The notes beneath the pieces were generated by a model, which was given only the letters and a program-made list of their open reading frames with translations, was not told where the DNA came from and ran no database searches. Positions 8,100 through 17,008 of a stretch of DNA of 59,901 bases are shown here, one piece after another. The stretch is from Tissierellales bacterium (GTDB taxonomy: Bacteria; Bacillota; Clostridia; Tissierellales; VENL01). The stretch lies in NCBI GenBank assembly GCA_028280805.1, contig JANQLB010000051.1:1-59901 (forward strand), in the 5' to 3' direction. The position numbers were made by a program, and so were the translations under genes. Each line of letters begins with the position of its first letter. Position 1 is the stretch's first letter.

Positions 8100-8711
8100 A
8101 TGAACAAGAAATTCTTTGAATTACCAAATGAGAAACAAGAAAGAATATTAAATGCAGGATATAAGGTGTTTTCAGGCAGTACGTACAAAAAGGCTTCAAT
8201 GCAGCTAATTGCTGATGATGCAGGAGTATCAAAATCTCTTTTATTTCATTATTTTCGTAACAAGCAATCATTGTATGAATATCTTTTTCAGTCAGCAATT
8301 AAGTTACTTAAGGAGCAAAAGCTTTCTAAAATCGTAAAAGGGCATGATTTTTTTGTGTTTATCGAAGGTGAGATCTTTCAAAGATTAAATTTGATGGAAA
8401 GATTTCCTTATCAATATCGATTCATCATGAATGTTTATGATGAGAAAAATACAATAAAAAGTAAAGAAATCAATCAGTTTATACTGTCTGAACTAAACAA
8501 AAGAAAAATAGAAGTGTTAAAGAATACAGACAGATCAAAGTTCCGGCATGAAGAGGACTTGGAAACACTGTATGATATTATAATTGATTTATCTAATGGT
8601 TTTTATTTCCGGGTCTTTGCAAATGGTTCATTTAAGAATCGAGAAGTTTTAAATGAGTTTCTTTTGTATTTGAATAATTTAAAACGTAATTATTACAAGG
8701 AGGCGGAATAA
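8100..8711 (+). CDS. TetR/AcrR-family regulator
   Basis: The 203-residue protein has a typical TetR N-terminal helix-turn-helix (ERILNAGYKVFSG, QLIADDAGVSKSLLFHYFRNKQSLYEYLF) and a divergent helical ligand domain. Its stop codon overlaps the start of an alpha/beta hydrolase gene by one base, so the two are co-transcribed. The palindrome upstream suggests it represses this pair. It is clearly related to the TetR protein at 17009-17629, which also sits next to an alpha/beta hydrolase. Confidence 0.9.
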   Translation: MNKKFFELPNEKQERILNAGYKVFSGSTYKKASMQLIADDAGVSKSLLFHYFRNKQSLYEYLFQSAIKLLKEQKLSKIVKGHDFFVFIEGEIFQRLNLMERFPYQYRFIMNVYDEKNTIKSKEINQFILSELNKRKIEVLKNTDRSKFRHEEDLETLYDIIIDLSNGFYFRVFANGSFKNREVLNEFLLYLNNLKRNYYKEAE

Positions 8712-9514
8712 TGCTTGAAAAAAAGGTAAAATCATCAAGAGGAATTGTTTATTACTGGAGCAATGAAATGGATAGCCATAATGGAGTTGCGATTGTATTT
8801 TGTCACGGATTAACAGCAGATCATAAACTTTTTGATAAACAAGTTGAACATTTATCAAGTGATTATAAACTAATTACTTGGGATTATCCATTACATGGGA
8901 AATCTAGACCATATAAAGAATTCTCTTTTGAGAATGTCAATAGAGAATTACTAACCATTCTCGAACAAGAAAAAGTTAGTCAAATAATACTTGTCGGTCA
9001 ATCAGCAGGTGGTTATATAGCTCAGGCTTTTATCAAAGACTATCCAGATAGAGTATTAGGATTCGTAGGCATTGGTACAACACCATTTGGTGAAAGTTAT
9101 TATAAGAAGTCGGAATTGTTTTGGATTAGACATTATACTACAATCGCAAAGATGTACCCATATAGTTATTACTGTAAAGCTGGGGCAAAAGCAGTTACTG
9201 CAACTGATGAAGCAAGAGAAAGTATGTATAAAACATTAGTTGACCTTGGAAAAAAAGGTATGTTAGAAGCTGCAAGTGCAGTTTATGGAGAATTTTTAAA
9301 AGTGAAAGAGGAAGTCAAGTTTATGTGCCCTGTTCTAATAACCTATGGTGAACATGACAATACGGGTTATGTAAAAAAATACAATAAAAACTGGGCAAAA
9401 AAGACAGGTTATCCTTTGAGAGTAATTGAAGATGCGTCACATAATGCAAATTATGATAATTATAAGCAATTTAATAAACTTTTAGTTTCATTTGTTGATT
9501 CAATTATGAAATAA
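8711..9514 (+). CDS. Alpha/beta hydrolase
   Basis: The 267-residue protein has the alpha/beta hydrolase layout: oxyanion region FCHGLTADHKLF, nucleophile elbow GQSAGG (Ser about residue 98), a late acid near YGEHDNTG and catalytic His in DASHNANYDN. It has no signal peptide, so it acts in the cytoplasm. It overlaps the TetR stop codon by 1 nt (TAATG). The substrate is likely a small ester or lactone whose presence is sensed by the TetR partner; that is inference. Confidence 0.85.
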   Translation: MLEKKVKSSRGIVYYWSNEMDSHNGVAIVFCHGLTADHKLFDKQVEHLSSDYKLITWDYPLHGKSRPYKEFSFENVNRELLTILEQEKVSQIILVGQSAGGYIAQAFIKDYPDRVLGFVGIGTTPFGESYYKKSELFWIRHYTTIAKMYPYSYYCKAGAKAVTATDEARESMYKTLVDLGKKGMLEAASAVYGEFLKVKEEVKFMCPVLITYGEHDNTGYVKKYNKNWAKKTGYPLRVIEDASHNANYDNYKQFNKLLVSFVDSIMK

Positions 9515-9597
9515 CCGCAGTTTAGTACAAACGAGGTAAGATTTTAAATATTTAATATATATGATTTATAATATAATAATAGTATATTTATAAACAG

Positions 9598-9753
9598 ATG
9601 AGCAGTGCTATTGCAGAGAAATATGACAAAGAACCAATTAAATATAAGGTCTTAAATGGAGATGGGAGCCACGAATTTGGACAAAGTCTACATTTTATCA
9701 ATAGAATACCAATAATACACATGATGGAAAAACCAATAATAATATGTAAATAA
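9598..9753 (+). pseudogene. Short open frame, probable gene remnant
   Basis: This 51-codon frame (MSSAIAEKYDKEPIKYKV, then LHFINRIPIIHMMEKP) reads like part of a folded protein but has no ribosome site and no known family I can name. The surrounding 650-bp gap has no other coding signal apart from a dispersed repeat at 9917. Confidence 0.3.
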
Positions 9754-9916
9754 GGAATGGATATATATGTTAGATGCATAAACATTATATTTATTCCTTT
9801 TTTTTGACAGGGACATTTTAGATTTACACCTATAATGGGTAATCAAGGGGATGCTACTGAAGATATATATTAAAATATTATTTAAAAAGTAATCTTGTTC
9901 TAAAAAAAACACCCAT

Positions 9917-9947
9917 AGTATATTTACGGTGAACCTTACCATAAGTA
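9917..9947. repeat. Dispersed palindromic repeat, copy 5
   Basis: TTTACGGTGAACCTTACC followed by ATAAGTAAAG matches the family consensus, with partial left arm. Confidence 0.55.
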
Positions 9948-10170
9948 AAGGTGGTTTTCACGTAAACAGTAGCTATATCAGTAAATGTATGAGTTGGTTT
10001 CGCGGTGTGCCTATAATCATAAACAAGTTTTATCAAACTAATATTTAAGACAATTTACATTTATAATAAGAAGTTTATTTAATCTAGACAATCAAGAATG
10101 TGAAAAAAAGGAATTTGATATACATATATGGAATAAGTAATTTAAGATAATATAGTGGAAGGTGATTGAA

Positions 10171-10773
10171 GTGAATATTAATGATTTATATAAGTTAGAG
10201 AAGAAGGATATTAATAAAAGTGCTGAGGTATTATCAGATGCTTTTTATGATTATCCTGTATTTAAGCATATTCTAGGTAGAAAACATAATAAAGAAAATA
10301 TTAATATTATTACTAAGTTTATTATAAAGTATGCAGTTTTATATGGTGAAGCATATGCTAGTTCCCATCAAATGGAAGGTATTATATTATTTAGTGATTT
10401 TAAAGATTACAAATTTACTTTATTTAGGTCTTTAAGATGCGGAGCATTATCGCTTATGCAGTTTGGTAAAGAGAGTGCTAAGAGATTTAATGAATATGAT
10501 GAGTTTAACTTAAAAATACATAACAAAATCATAAAAGAGCCACATCAATATGTAATAGGAATTGGAGTTAATCCTAAAAAACAAGGACAAGCTTTTGGAA
10601 GAAAATTATTAACTTTAGTCCTAAAAGTAGCTGAAGAAAAAAATCAACCTTGTTACTTAGAAACCCATGGTGAAAAAAACGTAGCAATTTATGAAAAATA
10701 TGGATTTGAAGTAGTATCTAGAGATATTTTACCTGGAACTGATATTGTTCAATTTGGAATGTTAAAAAGATAG
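10171..10773 (+). CDS. GNAT family N-acetyltransferase
   Basis: About 200 residues with a GNAT domain of the larger, Cis-3-like type: an early SDAFYDYPVFKHIL segment, the acetyl-CoA strand and loop YVIGIGVNPKKQGQAFGRKLL, and EKYGFEVV near the end. I prefer GTG 10171 (NINDLYKLEKKD) because GGAAGGTG precedes it at suitable spacing; GTG 10162 lies inside that ribosome site. The substrate is unknown. It is a single-gene unit. Confidence 0.8.
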   Translation: MNINDLYKLEKKDINKSAEVLSDAFYDYPVFKHILGRKHNKENINIITKFIIKYAVLYGEAYASSHQMEGIILFSDFKDYKFTLFRSLRCGALSLMQFGKESAKRFNEYDEFNLKIHNKIIKEPHQYVIGIGVNPKKQGQAFGRKLLTLVLKVAEEKNQPCYLETHGEKNVAIYEKYGFEVVSRDILPGTDIVQFGMLKR

Positions 10774-11024
10774 GGAAAATAGTTGGAGGATACATTTCAG
10801 TTGAAAATCTAAATATTAGGTTTCTTAATAAAATCAATAGAAAACCTTCTAATGTATGTAGAGCGAATAATCACTTAACAAAGTTCTACAAGCAAAGCTG
10901 GGATGCTAAGCAAGATATGCAGTGGGAGTGTATAAAAAGAATTGTTAATAAATTTTATTTTATAAAAATCATATAATGGTTAGTGACATTTTTACTAGGC
11001 GTATTTTTCAAAAAAGTTACTTTT

Positions 11025-12248
11025 TCAGTAGTCTCCCCTGTCTCTCTGTCTGTTATGATTGTTTTGTGCAATTTCATTCTTAAATATACTAAAGAAGATA
11101 AGTGTACCAATAATATAAAACAGAATTGTAAAAATATATGGTGTGTTATAAGTAAATATGCCCATAATACGTCCACCGAGAAAAATCCCTAAAGCCCGTG
11201 ATAAATTGTTTACCATTGCTCGCATAGCACTCATAAGCGGTCTATGATGGTCGTCAACTATGTGCATAGATATATTACGAATGAGTGGTTGACTCATATT
11301 CATCAGTGAGCTTCTCAAGAAAAAAGCAATAGCTACAATAAGGATTCCTTGAGGAAGTCCAATGGCAATAAGTAAAGGAATACTTAAAAGCTGAGTTGCA
11401 ACTATGGTCTTATGATTTCCAATACGTCGGCTTAAAAATGGTACACTAAGACCTCCCAAAACAGTTCCTAATTGAGCAAAACTAAGAATTAGTCCTACGA
11501 TACTTTCAGTGGTATCTAACATATATTTTAAATAGACACCGAAAAAAGGAACTACAAGACCTGCTCCTAGTCCAATGAAAGTAGTATACGTCAAGAATAA
11601 GACATTTACTTTCGTAAAAAATCCCTTAAATTCATGAATACTAAGCTTTTTCGTTTCTGCAACAGGCTTTGGTTTTAAGCTGCTAAGCGGAAATACAGCT
11701 ATGAGGCTTATGGCACTAACCACAATAAGTGCATAACGTATAGAAATAACACTAGAGCTAACCCTCTCTGAAAAAAAGTCTGCTAAAAATCCCGTAAATA
11801 AAGAGCCAGTCATAAAAGCAGCATTTCTAGTAGCAAAGGTCAAGCTAAAAGCGTGAACTCTTTCTCTTTTGTCAGTTTGATTATACACAAAAGGCGATTC
11901 CACAGTCATCATGGCTGCTTGACCGAATCCAAAGATCACAGAAAGGACTTTCATTAGATTAATATCATCCACTAAAACAATCAATATACTGCTAAGACCA
12001 ACTGTAATAAGCCCTAGTAAAAGAGATTTTTTATGACCAATTCTCTCTGCAATAATGGCAATAACAAATGCTAATATACCTACAGACAGTCTTCTTAAAG
12101 AAAGTATTGTGCCAACAACGCTTTCATCATATCCCAGTTCTTTTACATATATACCAAAAAAACCGTTGAAAGAGGCAGAAGTAAGTCCATATAGAAAAAC
12201 AACGAATATAAATTTTTTTATGATTGGATTTAAGTTTTTATAGCTCAT
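11025..12248 (-). CDS. MFS transporter, drug-exporter type
   Basis: The 407-residue protein has 12 hydrophobic segments in two halves, with the loop 2-3 pattern ERIGHKKSLLLG and its counterpart SRRIGNHKTIVA in the second half, as in MFS multidrug or sugar exporters. It should export a small molecule by proton antiport. It is transcribed against its left neighbour and shares no operon. The C-terminus is polar (NNHNRQRDRG). Substrate is unknown. Confidence 0.85.
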   Translation of the reverse strand: MSYKNLNPIIKKFIFVVFLYGLTSASFNGFFGIYVKELGYDESVVGTILSLRRLSVGILAFVIAIIAERIGHKKSLLLGLITVGLSSILIVLVDDINLMKVLSVIFGFGQAAMMTVESPFVYNQTDKRERVHAFSLTFATRNAAFMTGSLFTGFLADFFSERVSSSVISIRYALIVVSAISLIAVFPLSSLKPKPVAETKKLSIHEFKGFFTKVNVLFLTYTTFIGLGAGLVVPFFGVYLKYMLDTTESIVGLILSFAQLGTVLGGLSVPFLSRRIGNHKTIVATQLLSIPLLIAIGLPQGILIVAIAFFLRSSLMNMSQPLIRNISMHIVDDHHRPLMSAMRAMVNNLSRALGIFLGGRIMGIFTYNTPYIFTILFYIIGTLIFFSIFKNEIAQNNHNRQRDRGDY

Positions 12249-12375
12249 AGGTTAGATTATATAATGAATAATATAGAAAATCAATTACAACTAATGAGAA
12301 ATGAAGATAAAAAAGAGATTTGACAGTACCGCGAGATAAAAAGAGTTTATATCAAAACAAAGTAAACTTCATTTT

Positions 12376-12503
12376 TCAAGTGTCTATTAAGTGCTTTACT
12401 TGGCGTTCACTTAAATCTAAATATTTAGCTGCATCAGCTATTTTAAGATTATTTCAGTGATCATTGAAATAACTTTAAATCTATTTAGTTGTTTTTGACT
12501 CAT
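12376..12503 (-). pseudogene. N-terminal fragment of an ISNCY-type transposase
   Basis: On the minus strand from ATG at 12503 the frame reads MSQKQLNRFKVISMITE, and after a one-base shift continues NLKIADAAKYLDLSERQVKHL before a stop. This is the helix-turn-helix start of ISNCY-family transposases. The rest of the gene is gone. Confidence 0.6.
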
Positions 12504-12573
12504 TAGAAAATGCACTTCTTTATTCATATTTTAATTTTAACCATACGGGTGACATTATCACAAATTAATCATA

Positions 12574-12609
12574 AACAGTATTAAAAAGACTTTCTATAAA
12601 CCAACATAG
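12574..12609 (+). pseudogene. C-terminal scrap of a CD3324-like gene
   Basis: The last twelve codons (NSIKKTFYKPT and stop) and about 45 bp beyond closely match the end of the CD3324-like gene at 14541 and its terminator. This marks a partial duplication of that locus on the other side of the lysE/cupin pair. Confidence 0.5.
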
Positions 12610-12660
12610 ATTATAAAATAGCTGTGTTAATTTATCATAACCAGCTTTTATATTGATTTT

Positions 12661-13299
12661 TTACTTGTTAAATAAGTTTGTGATGCCAGATATAGAAACT
12701 GCACTATAAATTAAAAGTAGTCCCATAACTATATTAAATTGACGTCTATATTTAGATAGAAATTTATTAAATAAAGAACCAAATAATGCCCAGCATGAAG
12801 TTGACATAAATGCTACTAAAGCTAAAAAAATTGAAAAAACAATTAAAGAAATATTTGATTTATAGTAAGGAATTATAAAGTTAGATATTACTGTTATACC
12901 ATAAAGTATAGCCTTTGGATTAACAAACTGCATTGTCATACCAGTAAAAAATAAATTTAATTCCCTTGTGCGAGTTATATGACCTCTGTTTTTATCAGTT
13001 ATTTTTTCTCTATAATCATTTTCTTTGCTCTGCATTATTTTAACAGCTAAATATATCATATATCCTGCTCCTAATATACCCATAAATATTTTAATTTTAG
13101 GCATTATATTAAAAAGTATAATATTAAAATAGCTACAAATAATCATAATTATAAAAAAACCTATGGAAACACCTAGAATAAATTCTAAAGTTTTTTTATA
13201 ACCAAATTTACTAGCGTTAGCCGTAGACATAATGTTATTAGGACCAGGTGTAAAACTAACAGCGAAAACATAGGAAACAAATGTACTTAAATTAAACAT
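12661..13299 (-). CDS. LysE-family exporter
   Basis: The 212-residue protein has six hydrophobic segments and the family motif FTPGPNNIMSTANASKFGYKK near the N-terminus, split here as the TPGPNN core. LysE/RhtB members export amino acids or similar metabolites by proton exchange. It is divergent from a XRE-cupin regulator gene and shares a 120-bp control region with it, a common layout in which the regulator controls the exporter. Confidence 0.9.
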   Translation of the reverse strand: MFNLSTFVSYVFAVSFTPGPNNIMSTANASKFGYKKTLEFILGVSIGFFIIMIICSYFNIILFNIMPKIKIFMGILGAGYMIYLAVKIMQSKENDYREKITDKNRGHITRTRELNLFFTGMTMQFVNPKAILYGITVISNFIIPYYKSNISLIVFSIFLALVAFMSTSCWALFGSLFNKFLSKYRRQFNIVMGLLLIYSAVSISGITNLFNK

Positions 13300-13320
13300 A
13301 AAATATCCTCCTTTTTCAGA

Positions 13321-13340
13321 TTGTATGTTATAATATACAA
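13321..13340. promoter_or_regulatory. Palindromic operator between lysE-type gene and XRE-cupin gene
   Basis: TTGTATGTTATAATATACAA is a 20-bp palindrome with one mismatched pair and contains a TATAAT-like -10. It lies about 20 bp before the exporter start on the minus strand and 80 bp before the regulator on the plus strand. Confidence 0.55.
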
Positions 13341-13418
13341 GAAGTACAATATAAAGTGTTGTTAAATATATTATACAATATGTACATTATATTGCACAAG
13401 AGGAAAAGGTGGAATTTT

Positions 13419-13973
13419 ATGAAAAATTTAAACTCTGCTATAGCCACGAATCTAAAACGTATTCGTCAAGAGAAAAAATTAAGTCTTGATAGGGTATCTC
13501 AAATAACAGGAGTTAGCAAAAGTATGTTAGGACAAATTGAAAGAGGAGAATCAAATCCTACTATTACAACAGTGTGGAAAATAGCAAATGGTCTTAAGAT
13601 ATCTTTTACTTCTCTTTTAAATCATCCAGAACCAGATACTGTCATAATTACTAAAGAAGATTTAGAGCCAATGATTGAAGATGGTGGAAGATATAAAGTA
13701 TATCCATTTTTCCCTTATGAAGATGGAAGAAGGTTTGAAGTATACAAAGTAGAAATTGACAAAGATGGATACTTAAGTGCAGAACCACATGGACAAGAGA
13801 CTTATGAGTTTATAACTGTATTTGAAGGAGAGATTACTATTAAAGTAGACAATGAAGAGTATACTTTAAAAAGAGGAGATTCAATAAGATTTAGAGCTGA
13901 TAAACCACATGCTTACCACAATTCAGGAAATGATTTAACAACGGTAAGTATGGTCATATATTATCCGGAGTAA
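13419..13973 (+). CDS. XRE-family regulator with cupin sensor domain
   Basis: The 184-residue protein has an N-terminal XRE helix-turn-helix (LKRIRQEKKLSLDRVSQITG, SKSMLGQIERGESNPT) and a C-terminal cupin_2 domain (HGQETYEFITVFEGEI, GDSIRFRADKPHAYHN with metal-type His residues). Such proteins sense a small metabolite and often repress an adjacent transporter. Start ATG 13419 follows GAGGAAAAGGTGG; the longer frame from 13356 has no ribosome site. It is divergent from the LysE-type exporter and probably controls it. Confidence 0.9.
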   Translation: MKNLNSAIATNLKRIRQEKKLSLDRVSQITGVSKSMLGQIERGESNPTITTVWKIANGLKISFTSLLNHPEPDTVIITKEDLEPMIEDGGRYKVYPFFPYEDGRRFEVYKVEIDKDGYLSAEPHGQETYEFITVFEGEITIKVDNEEYTLKRGDSIRFRADKPHAYHNSGNDLTTVSMVIYYPE

Positions 13974-14087
13974 ACAAATCAGACACAAGAGCTATGGATT
14001 AATATTTGATTTTATCAACTTCTAAATAATATGATTTACTACCTAATCCTGTTATCAATAAATCAATGAATTAAGGAGGACATAATA

Positions 14088-14180
14088 ATGAGGTTAAAAC
14101 AAAAACGGTTTTTACTCCATGCAAAGTTTACAGTATAAACAATGGCAATTGTTTGTATGGAGTTAAGATAAATAATTGCC
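14088..14180 (+). other. Short leader-like open frame followed by nested hairpins
   Basis: AAGGAGG and ATG 14088 open a 16-codon basic peptide (MRLKQKRFLLHAKFTV). Overlapping its end are the complementary arms ACTCCATGCAAA (14114-14125) and TTTGTATGGAGT (14152-14163, one mismatch), and GGCAATT/AATTGCC at 14144 and 14174 offer an alternative stem. The arrangement resembles a leader peptide with alternative RNA structures, but it may also be a decayed gene. Confidence 0.35.
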
Positions 14181-14274
14181 AGATTTCATTCTAACTTACT
14201 TATTAAGAAAATGTTTATAATGTATACTTTGCTTCCTTAATAAAGAAAAATTTTTTATGAGGAGAGTAGTTAGA

Positions 14275-14541
14275 GTGAGTTATTTAAAAGCAAAAGAAAT
14301 CCTTCCAGAGCATTTGCTAAAAGAAATACAGAAATATGTTCAAGGAAAATATATTTATATACCAAATAGCAGTGGTGTCCGAAAAAAGTGGGGAGAAAAT
14401 TCAGGATATAAAAATTATCTAAAAAATAGAAACAAAGAAATTCGTGAGCGATTCTTTTTAGGAGTGACTATTGATTATCTTGCTGAAGAATTTTGCCTTT
14501 CAGTTGACAGTATTAAAAAGATTGTCTACAAACGAACGTAG
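14275..14541 (+). CDS. CD3324-like small helix-turn-helix protein
   Basis: The 88-residue protein matches the CD3324 family (related to Mor-type activators): KAKEILPEHLLKEIQKYVQGKYIYIP, then GYKNYLKNRNKEIRERFFLG and a C-terminal helix-turn-helix (TIDYLAEEFCLSVDSIKKIVY). I take GTG 14275 as start, giving the family-typical opening MSYLKAKEILPEHL, with GAGGAGAG upstream; ATG 14257 overlaps that site. Role is probably DNA binding, target unknown. A piece of a second copy lies at 12574-12609. Confidence 0.8.
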   Translation: MSYLKAKEILPEHLLKEIQKYVQGKYIYIPNSSGVRKKWGENSGYKNYLKNRNKEIRERFFLGVTIDYLAEEFCLSVDSIKKIVYKRT

Positions 14542-14547
14542 ATTATA

Positions 14548-14580
14548 AACTGGCTATGCTAATTTAGCATAGTCAGTTTT
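14548..14580 (+). terminator. Terminator after CD3324-like gene
   Basis: 12-bp arms AACTGGCTATGC and GCATAGTCAGTT (one mismatch) around a 7-nt loop, followed by TTTT. A diverged copy of the same sequence lies at about 12607-12655. Confidence 0.8.
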
Positions 14581-14879
14581 CATATATAAAATTATTAGTA
14601 GTTGTTTTTTATATATCTTACCTTTATTCATTTCTATATAATTAATAATTAAGAAGTATTTGTTTTGTATAACATTATACTATAGACATTTAATTTCTAA
14701 ATTTAATCTATTCAAGAAAAAACATATATTTAAGAAATGACTTTAAGTATTTAAATTTGTTAAGTGGAGTGCATATATTTTTTCATGTATATTTTCAATA
14801 TTGAACTTGTATGTCTATAGAATATAAAATTTTAAGAGTAAATAAAAAAAGTGAAACATTATAATTGGAGGATGGTCAA

Positions 14880-15434
14880 ATGATTAAAATTAGAGAATTA
14901 ACTGAAACAGACATGCATCAAGCCATGGAATTAAAGATTTTGTGTTGGACAGAAGAGTTAGCTGGTAAAGCTGAAAACACACTTTCTGTTTCGCAAGAGC
15001 TGGAATTTTGGATAAATTGGATGAATACAGCCCAAGAAAACAATGATATACGTTTACTGATAGGTGCGTTTGAAAATGATAAGATGCTTGGAGTTGCTTT
15101 TGGTAGTTTAGCCGAAGCTTTTGATATACCTCAAAAAGGCATAGAACTAAACGGTCTTTGGGTATATCCTAATCATCGAAGTAGAGGAATTTCCCTAATG
15201 ATGATTATTTATATTATAGATTTTTATTTGGCAAAAGGTATGGAGAGTATGGTAATTTATAATCCTCATTATGCACCATCTAATCAATTTTATAAAAAAT
15301 TTGGAGCTAAGGTAGTAAAACAGGAGCTACAGATGAATGGTAAGCTTTTAGTAGATGTTTTTTTAACAGATATGATGTTAATGAAAAGAAATATGCAGAA
15401 TTCACTACAAAAACATATATTAGAAAAAGAATAA
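14880..15434 (+). CDS. GNAT family N-acetyltransferase
   Basis: The 184-residue protein starts MIKIRELTETDMHQAMELK, a typical GNAT opening, and has ELNGLWVYPNHRSRGISLMMI as the acetyl-CoA loop and NQFYKKFGAKVV towards the end. ATG 14880 follows TTGGAGGATGG at good spacing. It is monocistronic, with a strong convergent terminator after it. Substrate is unknown. Confidence 0.85.
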   Translation: MIKIRELTETDMHQAMELKILCWTEELAGKAENTLSVSQELEFWINWMNTAQENNDIRLLIGAFENDKMLGVAFGSLAEAFDIPQKGIELNGLWVYPNHRSRGISLMMIIYIIDFYLAKGMESMVIYNPHYAPSNQFYKKFGAKVVKQELQMNGKLLVDVFLTDMMLMKRNMQNSLQKHILEKE

Positions 15435-15513
15435 TATGTGTGAAAATATTTCAAGAAAAGCAAAAAATGTAGTTGGTGGATTATTAAATAAACAAAATAG
15501 AAGAAACAACCTA

Positions 15514-15550
15514 AAACAGGCATTTGAGCTTTATATTCAAATACCTGTTT
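15514..15550. terminator. Bidirectional terminator between convergent genes
   Basis: 13-bp arms starting AAACAGGCATTTG, one mismatch, 11-nt loop, with A and T runs on both sides. It serves the GNAT gene and the minus-strand gene at 15563. Confidence 0.8.
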
Positions 15551-15562
15551 TAAAACTTAAAC

Positions 15563-16024
15563 TTATAGACAAACTGATTTTAATTCAGAAAGAAAATAAT
15601 CTTTGTTTGCTTGTTTTTCGATATTTTCAGCAGCTTTTGTTGCCAAATCAATATACTTTTGCATTTGTGTTTTATCAGAACTTATCATATAAGCCCTAGC
15701 TATTGCTTCATATGCGAAAGCTAAGTCAAAATCTTCTATATTATTTGCAGTACAAAACTCTAAAGATTGTTTACCATGAAATAATGCACTTTCTGGCATA
15801 TTTAATAAAGCATATACTCTTGATATTTGCCATTCTCCTCTGGCGAAATTCAACGGTTTTCCTATTTCGCCCCAGTGAAATCTTGATGCATGGGCTGTAT
15901 GTATCATGTTTATGTTGTCTAGATCAGTTCTGTCTTTTTTATCGATTAAGTCCCACGTATAATTGAAGTTATCAACAGCTTGTTTTTTATGCCAATCTTG
16001 AATTGATAAGTTTTCTTGACTCAT
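15563..16024 (-). CDS. Conserved TPR-like hypothetical protein
   Basis: The 153-residue protein is all-helical, with paired helices (GEWQISRVYALLNMPESALFHG, then FDLAFAYEAIARAYMISSDK) spaced like tetratricopeptide repeats, preceded by HTAHASRFHWGEIGKPLN. The motif of HASRFHW followed by helical repeats is found in a conserved uncharacterised family. No enzyme motif, signal or membrane segment is present. It stands alone. Confidence 0.65.
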   Translation of the reverse strand: MSQENLSIQDWHKKQAVDNFNYTWDLIDKKDRTDLDNINMIHTAHASRFHWGEIGKPLNFARGEWQISRVYALLNMPESALFHGKQSLEFCTANNIEDFDLAFAYEAIARAYMISSDKTQMQKYIDLATKAAENIEKQANKDYFLSELKSVCL

Positions 16025-16241
16025 TTTATCACTCCATTATAAAAAGTTTTAGAAGTCAAATCTTAAACTTCTATATAAAAATTATATAATAAGAATATAT
16101 AGATTTCAAATAAAAATTTACAATATTAATTAGTATGTAAGATTAAAACTACTAAAAGTAAAGATATATCTAAAAGACAAACTAATAGATAAATTGTACA
16201 ATAAGTTTAGTTTAAGGTTGCAGTTACTTACATTTAGTATT

Positions 16242-16994
16242 TTAACTTTTAAAAAACTCATAACATTTCTCTAAAAACAGGCTTGGATTACCAATACAAA
16301 GTTCACCGTGATTATATCCCTTAAAAACTTCTATTTTAACATTAGGTAGAGTTTGTGAAATAAATTTGACAGATTTCTTAAAAAGAAATGCTTCCTTTGA
16401 ACCATACCAATATAATATATCAGTTTTTGTATCTTTAATTGATGAAGGTAATTCATATGTAAAGCAAGAAATCTGAACATTTTTACAAGTCTTACTAGAC
16501 ATCCTAGAACATATGTTTATAGCATCTTCAACAGCTTCCTTTGGTAAATACGAATTTTCTAATTGTTTTATTGCTAAATTGTTTCTTTTTCTTATTAGAT
16601 AGTTTAGTATTGATCTATATATTATTGAAAATTTAATAAAAAGTTTACTAAAAGGAGCTGCTGGGCCAGCATCAATGATTGCTTTTTCTACCTTTAAACG
16701 ATTTTGTGCAAGTATCTCAAAAGCAATAGTTCCCCCAAGCGATGAGCCACAAATAGCAAATACACTGCTGTTATAATTCATCTCAATGTAATTTATAATT
16801 TTTTGTGCTGATTCTTGAACAGAGATAAAATCAGAATTATTTTCTTCATCGTGACCATCTAGCACTGGTAAAATAACTTGATAATCCTTTTGAAAAACAT
16901 CTATTTGGCTTGTCCACATCTTCCATGATACTCCATATCCATGAATCAACAAAATTTTTGGATTTTTCTTATCTCCAAACTCTATAAAACGCAT
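16242..16994 (-). CDS. Alpha/beta hydrolase
   Basis: The 250-residue protein has the oxyanion region IHGYGVSWKMW, nucleophile elbow GSSLGG, an acid region near YWYGSKEAF and catalytic His in YNHGELC. No signal peptide. It follows a TetR gene by 14 bp on the same strand, so they form an operon. This repeats the TetR plus hydrolase organisation at 8100-9514, though the two hydrolases are only distantly alike. Confidence 0.85.
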   Translation of the reverse strand: MRFIEFGDKKNPKILLIHGYGVSWKMWTSQIDVFQKDYQVILPVLDGHDEENNSDFISVQESAQKIINYIEMNYNSSVFAICGSSLGGTIAFEILAQNRLKVEKAIIDAGPAAPFSKLFIKFSIIYRSILNYLIRKRNNLAIKQLENSYLPKEAVEDAINICSRMSSKTCKNVQISCFTYELPSSIKDTKTDILYWYGSKEAFLFKKSVKFISQTLPNVKIEVFKGYNHGELCIGNPSLFLEKCYEFFKS

Positions 16995-17008
16995 ATAAAA
17001 TTCCTCCT

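Noticed and set aside
10955..11176. A 73-codon minus-strand frame over the end of the MFS gene
   Set aside because: It lies in another frame of the clear MFS coding region, with no ribosome site and biased hydrophobic content expected from a shadow frame.
12541..12567. A possible sixth copy of the dispersed palindrome (TACGGGTGACATTATCAC)
   Set aside because: It lacks a hairpin and is better explained as part of the decayed CD3324-like gene copy ending at 12609.
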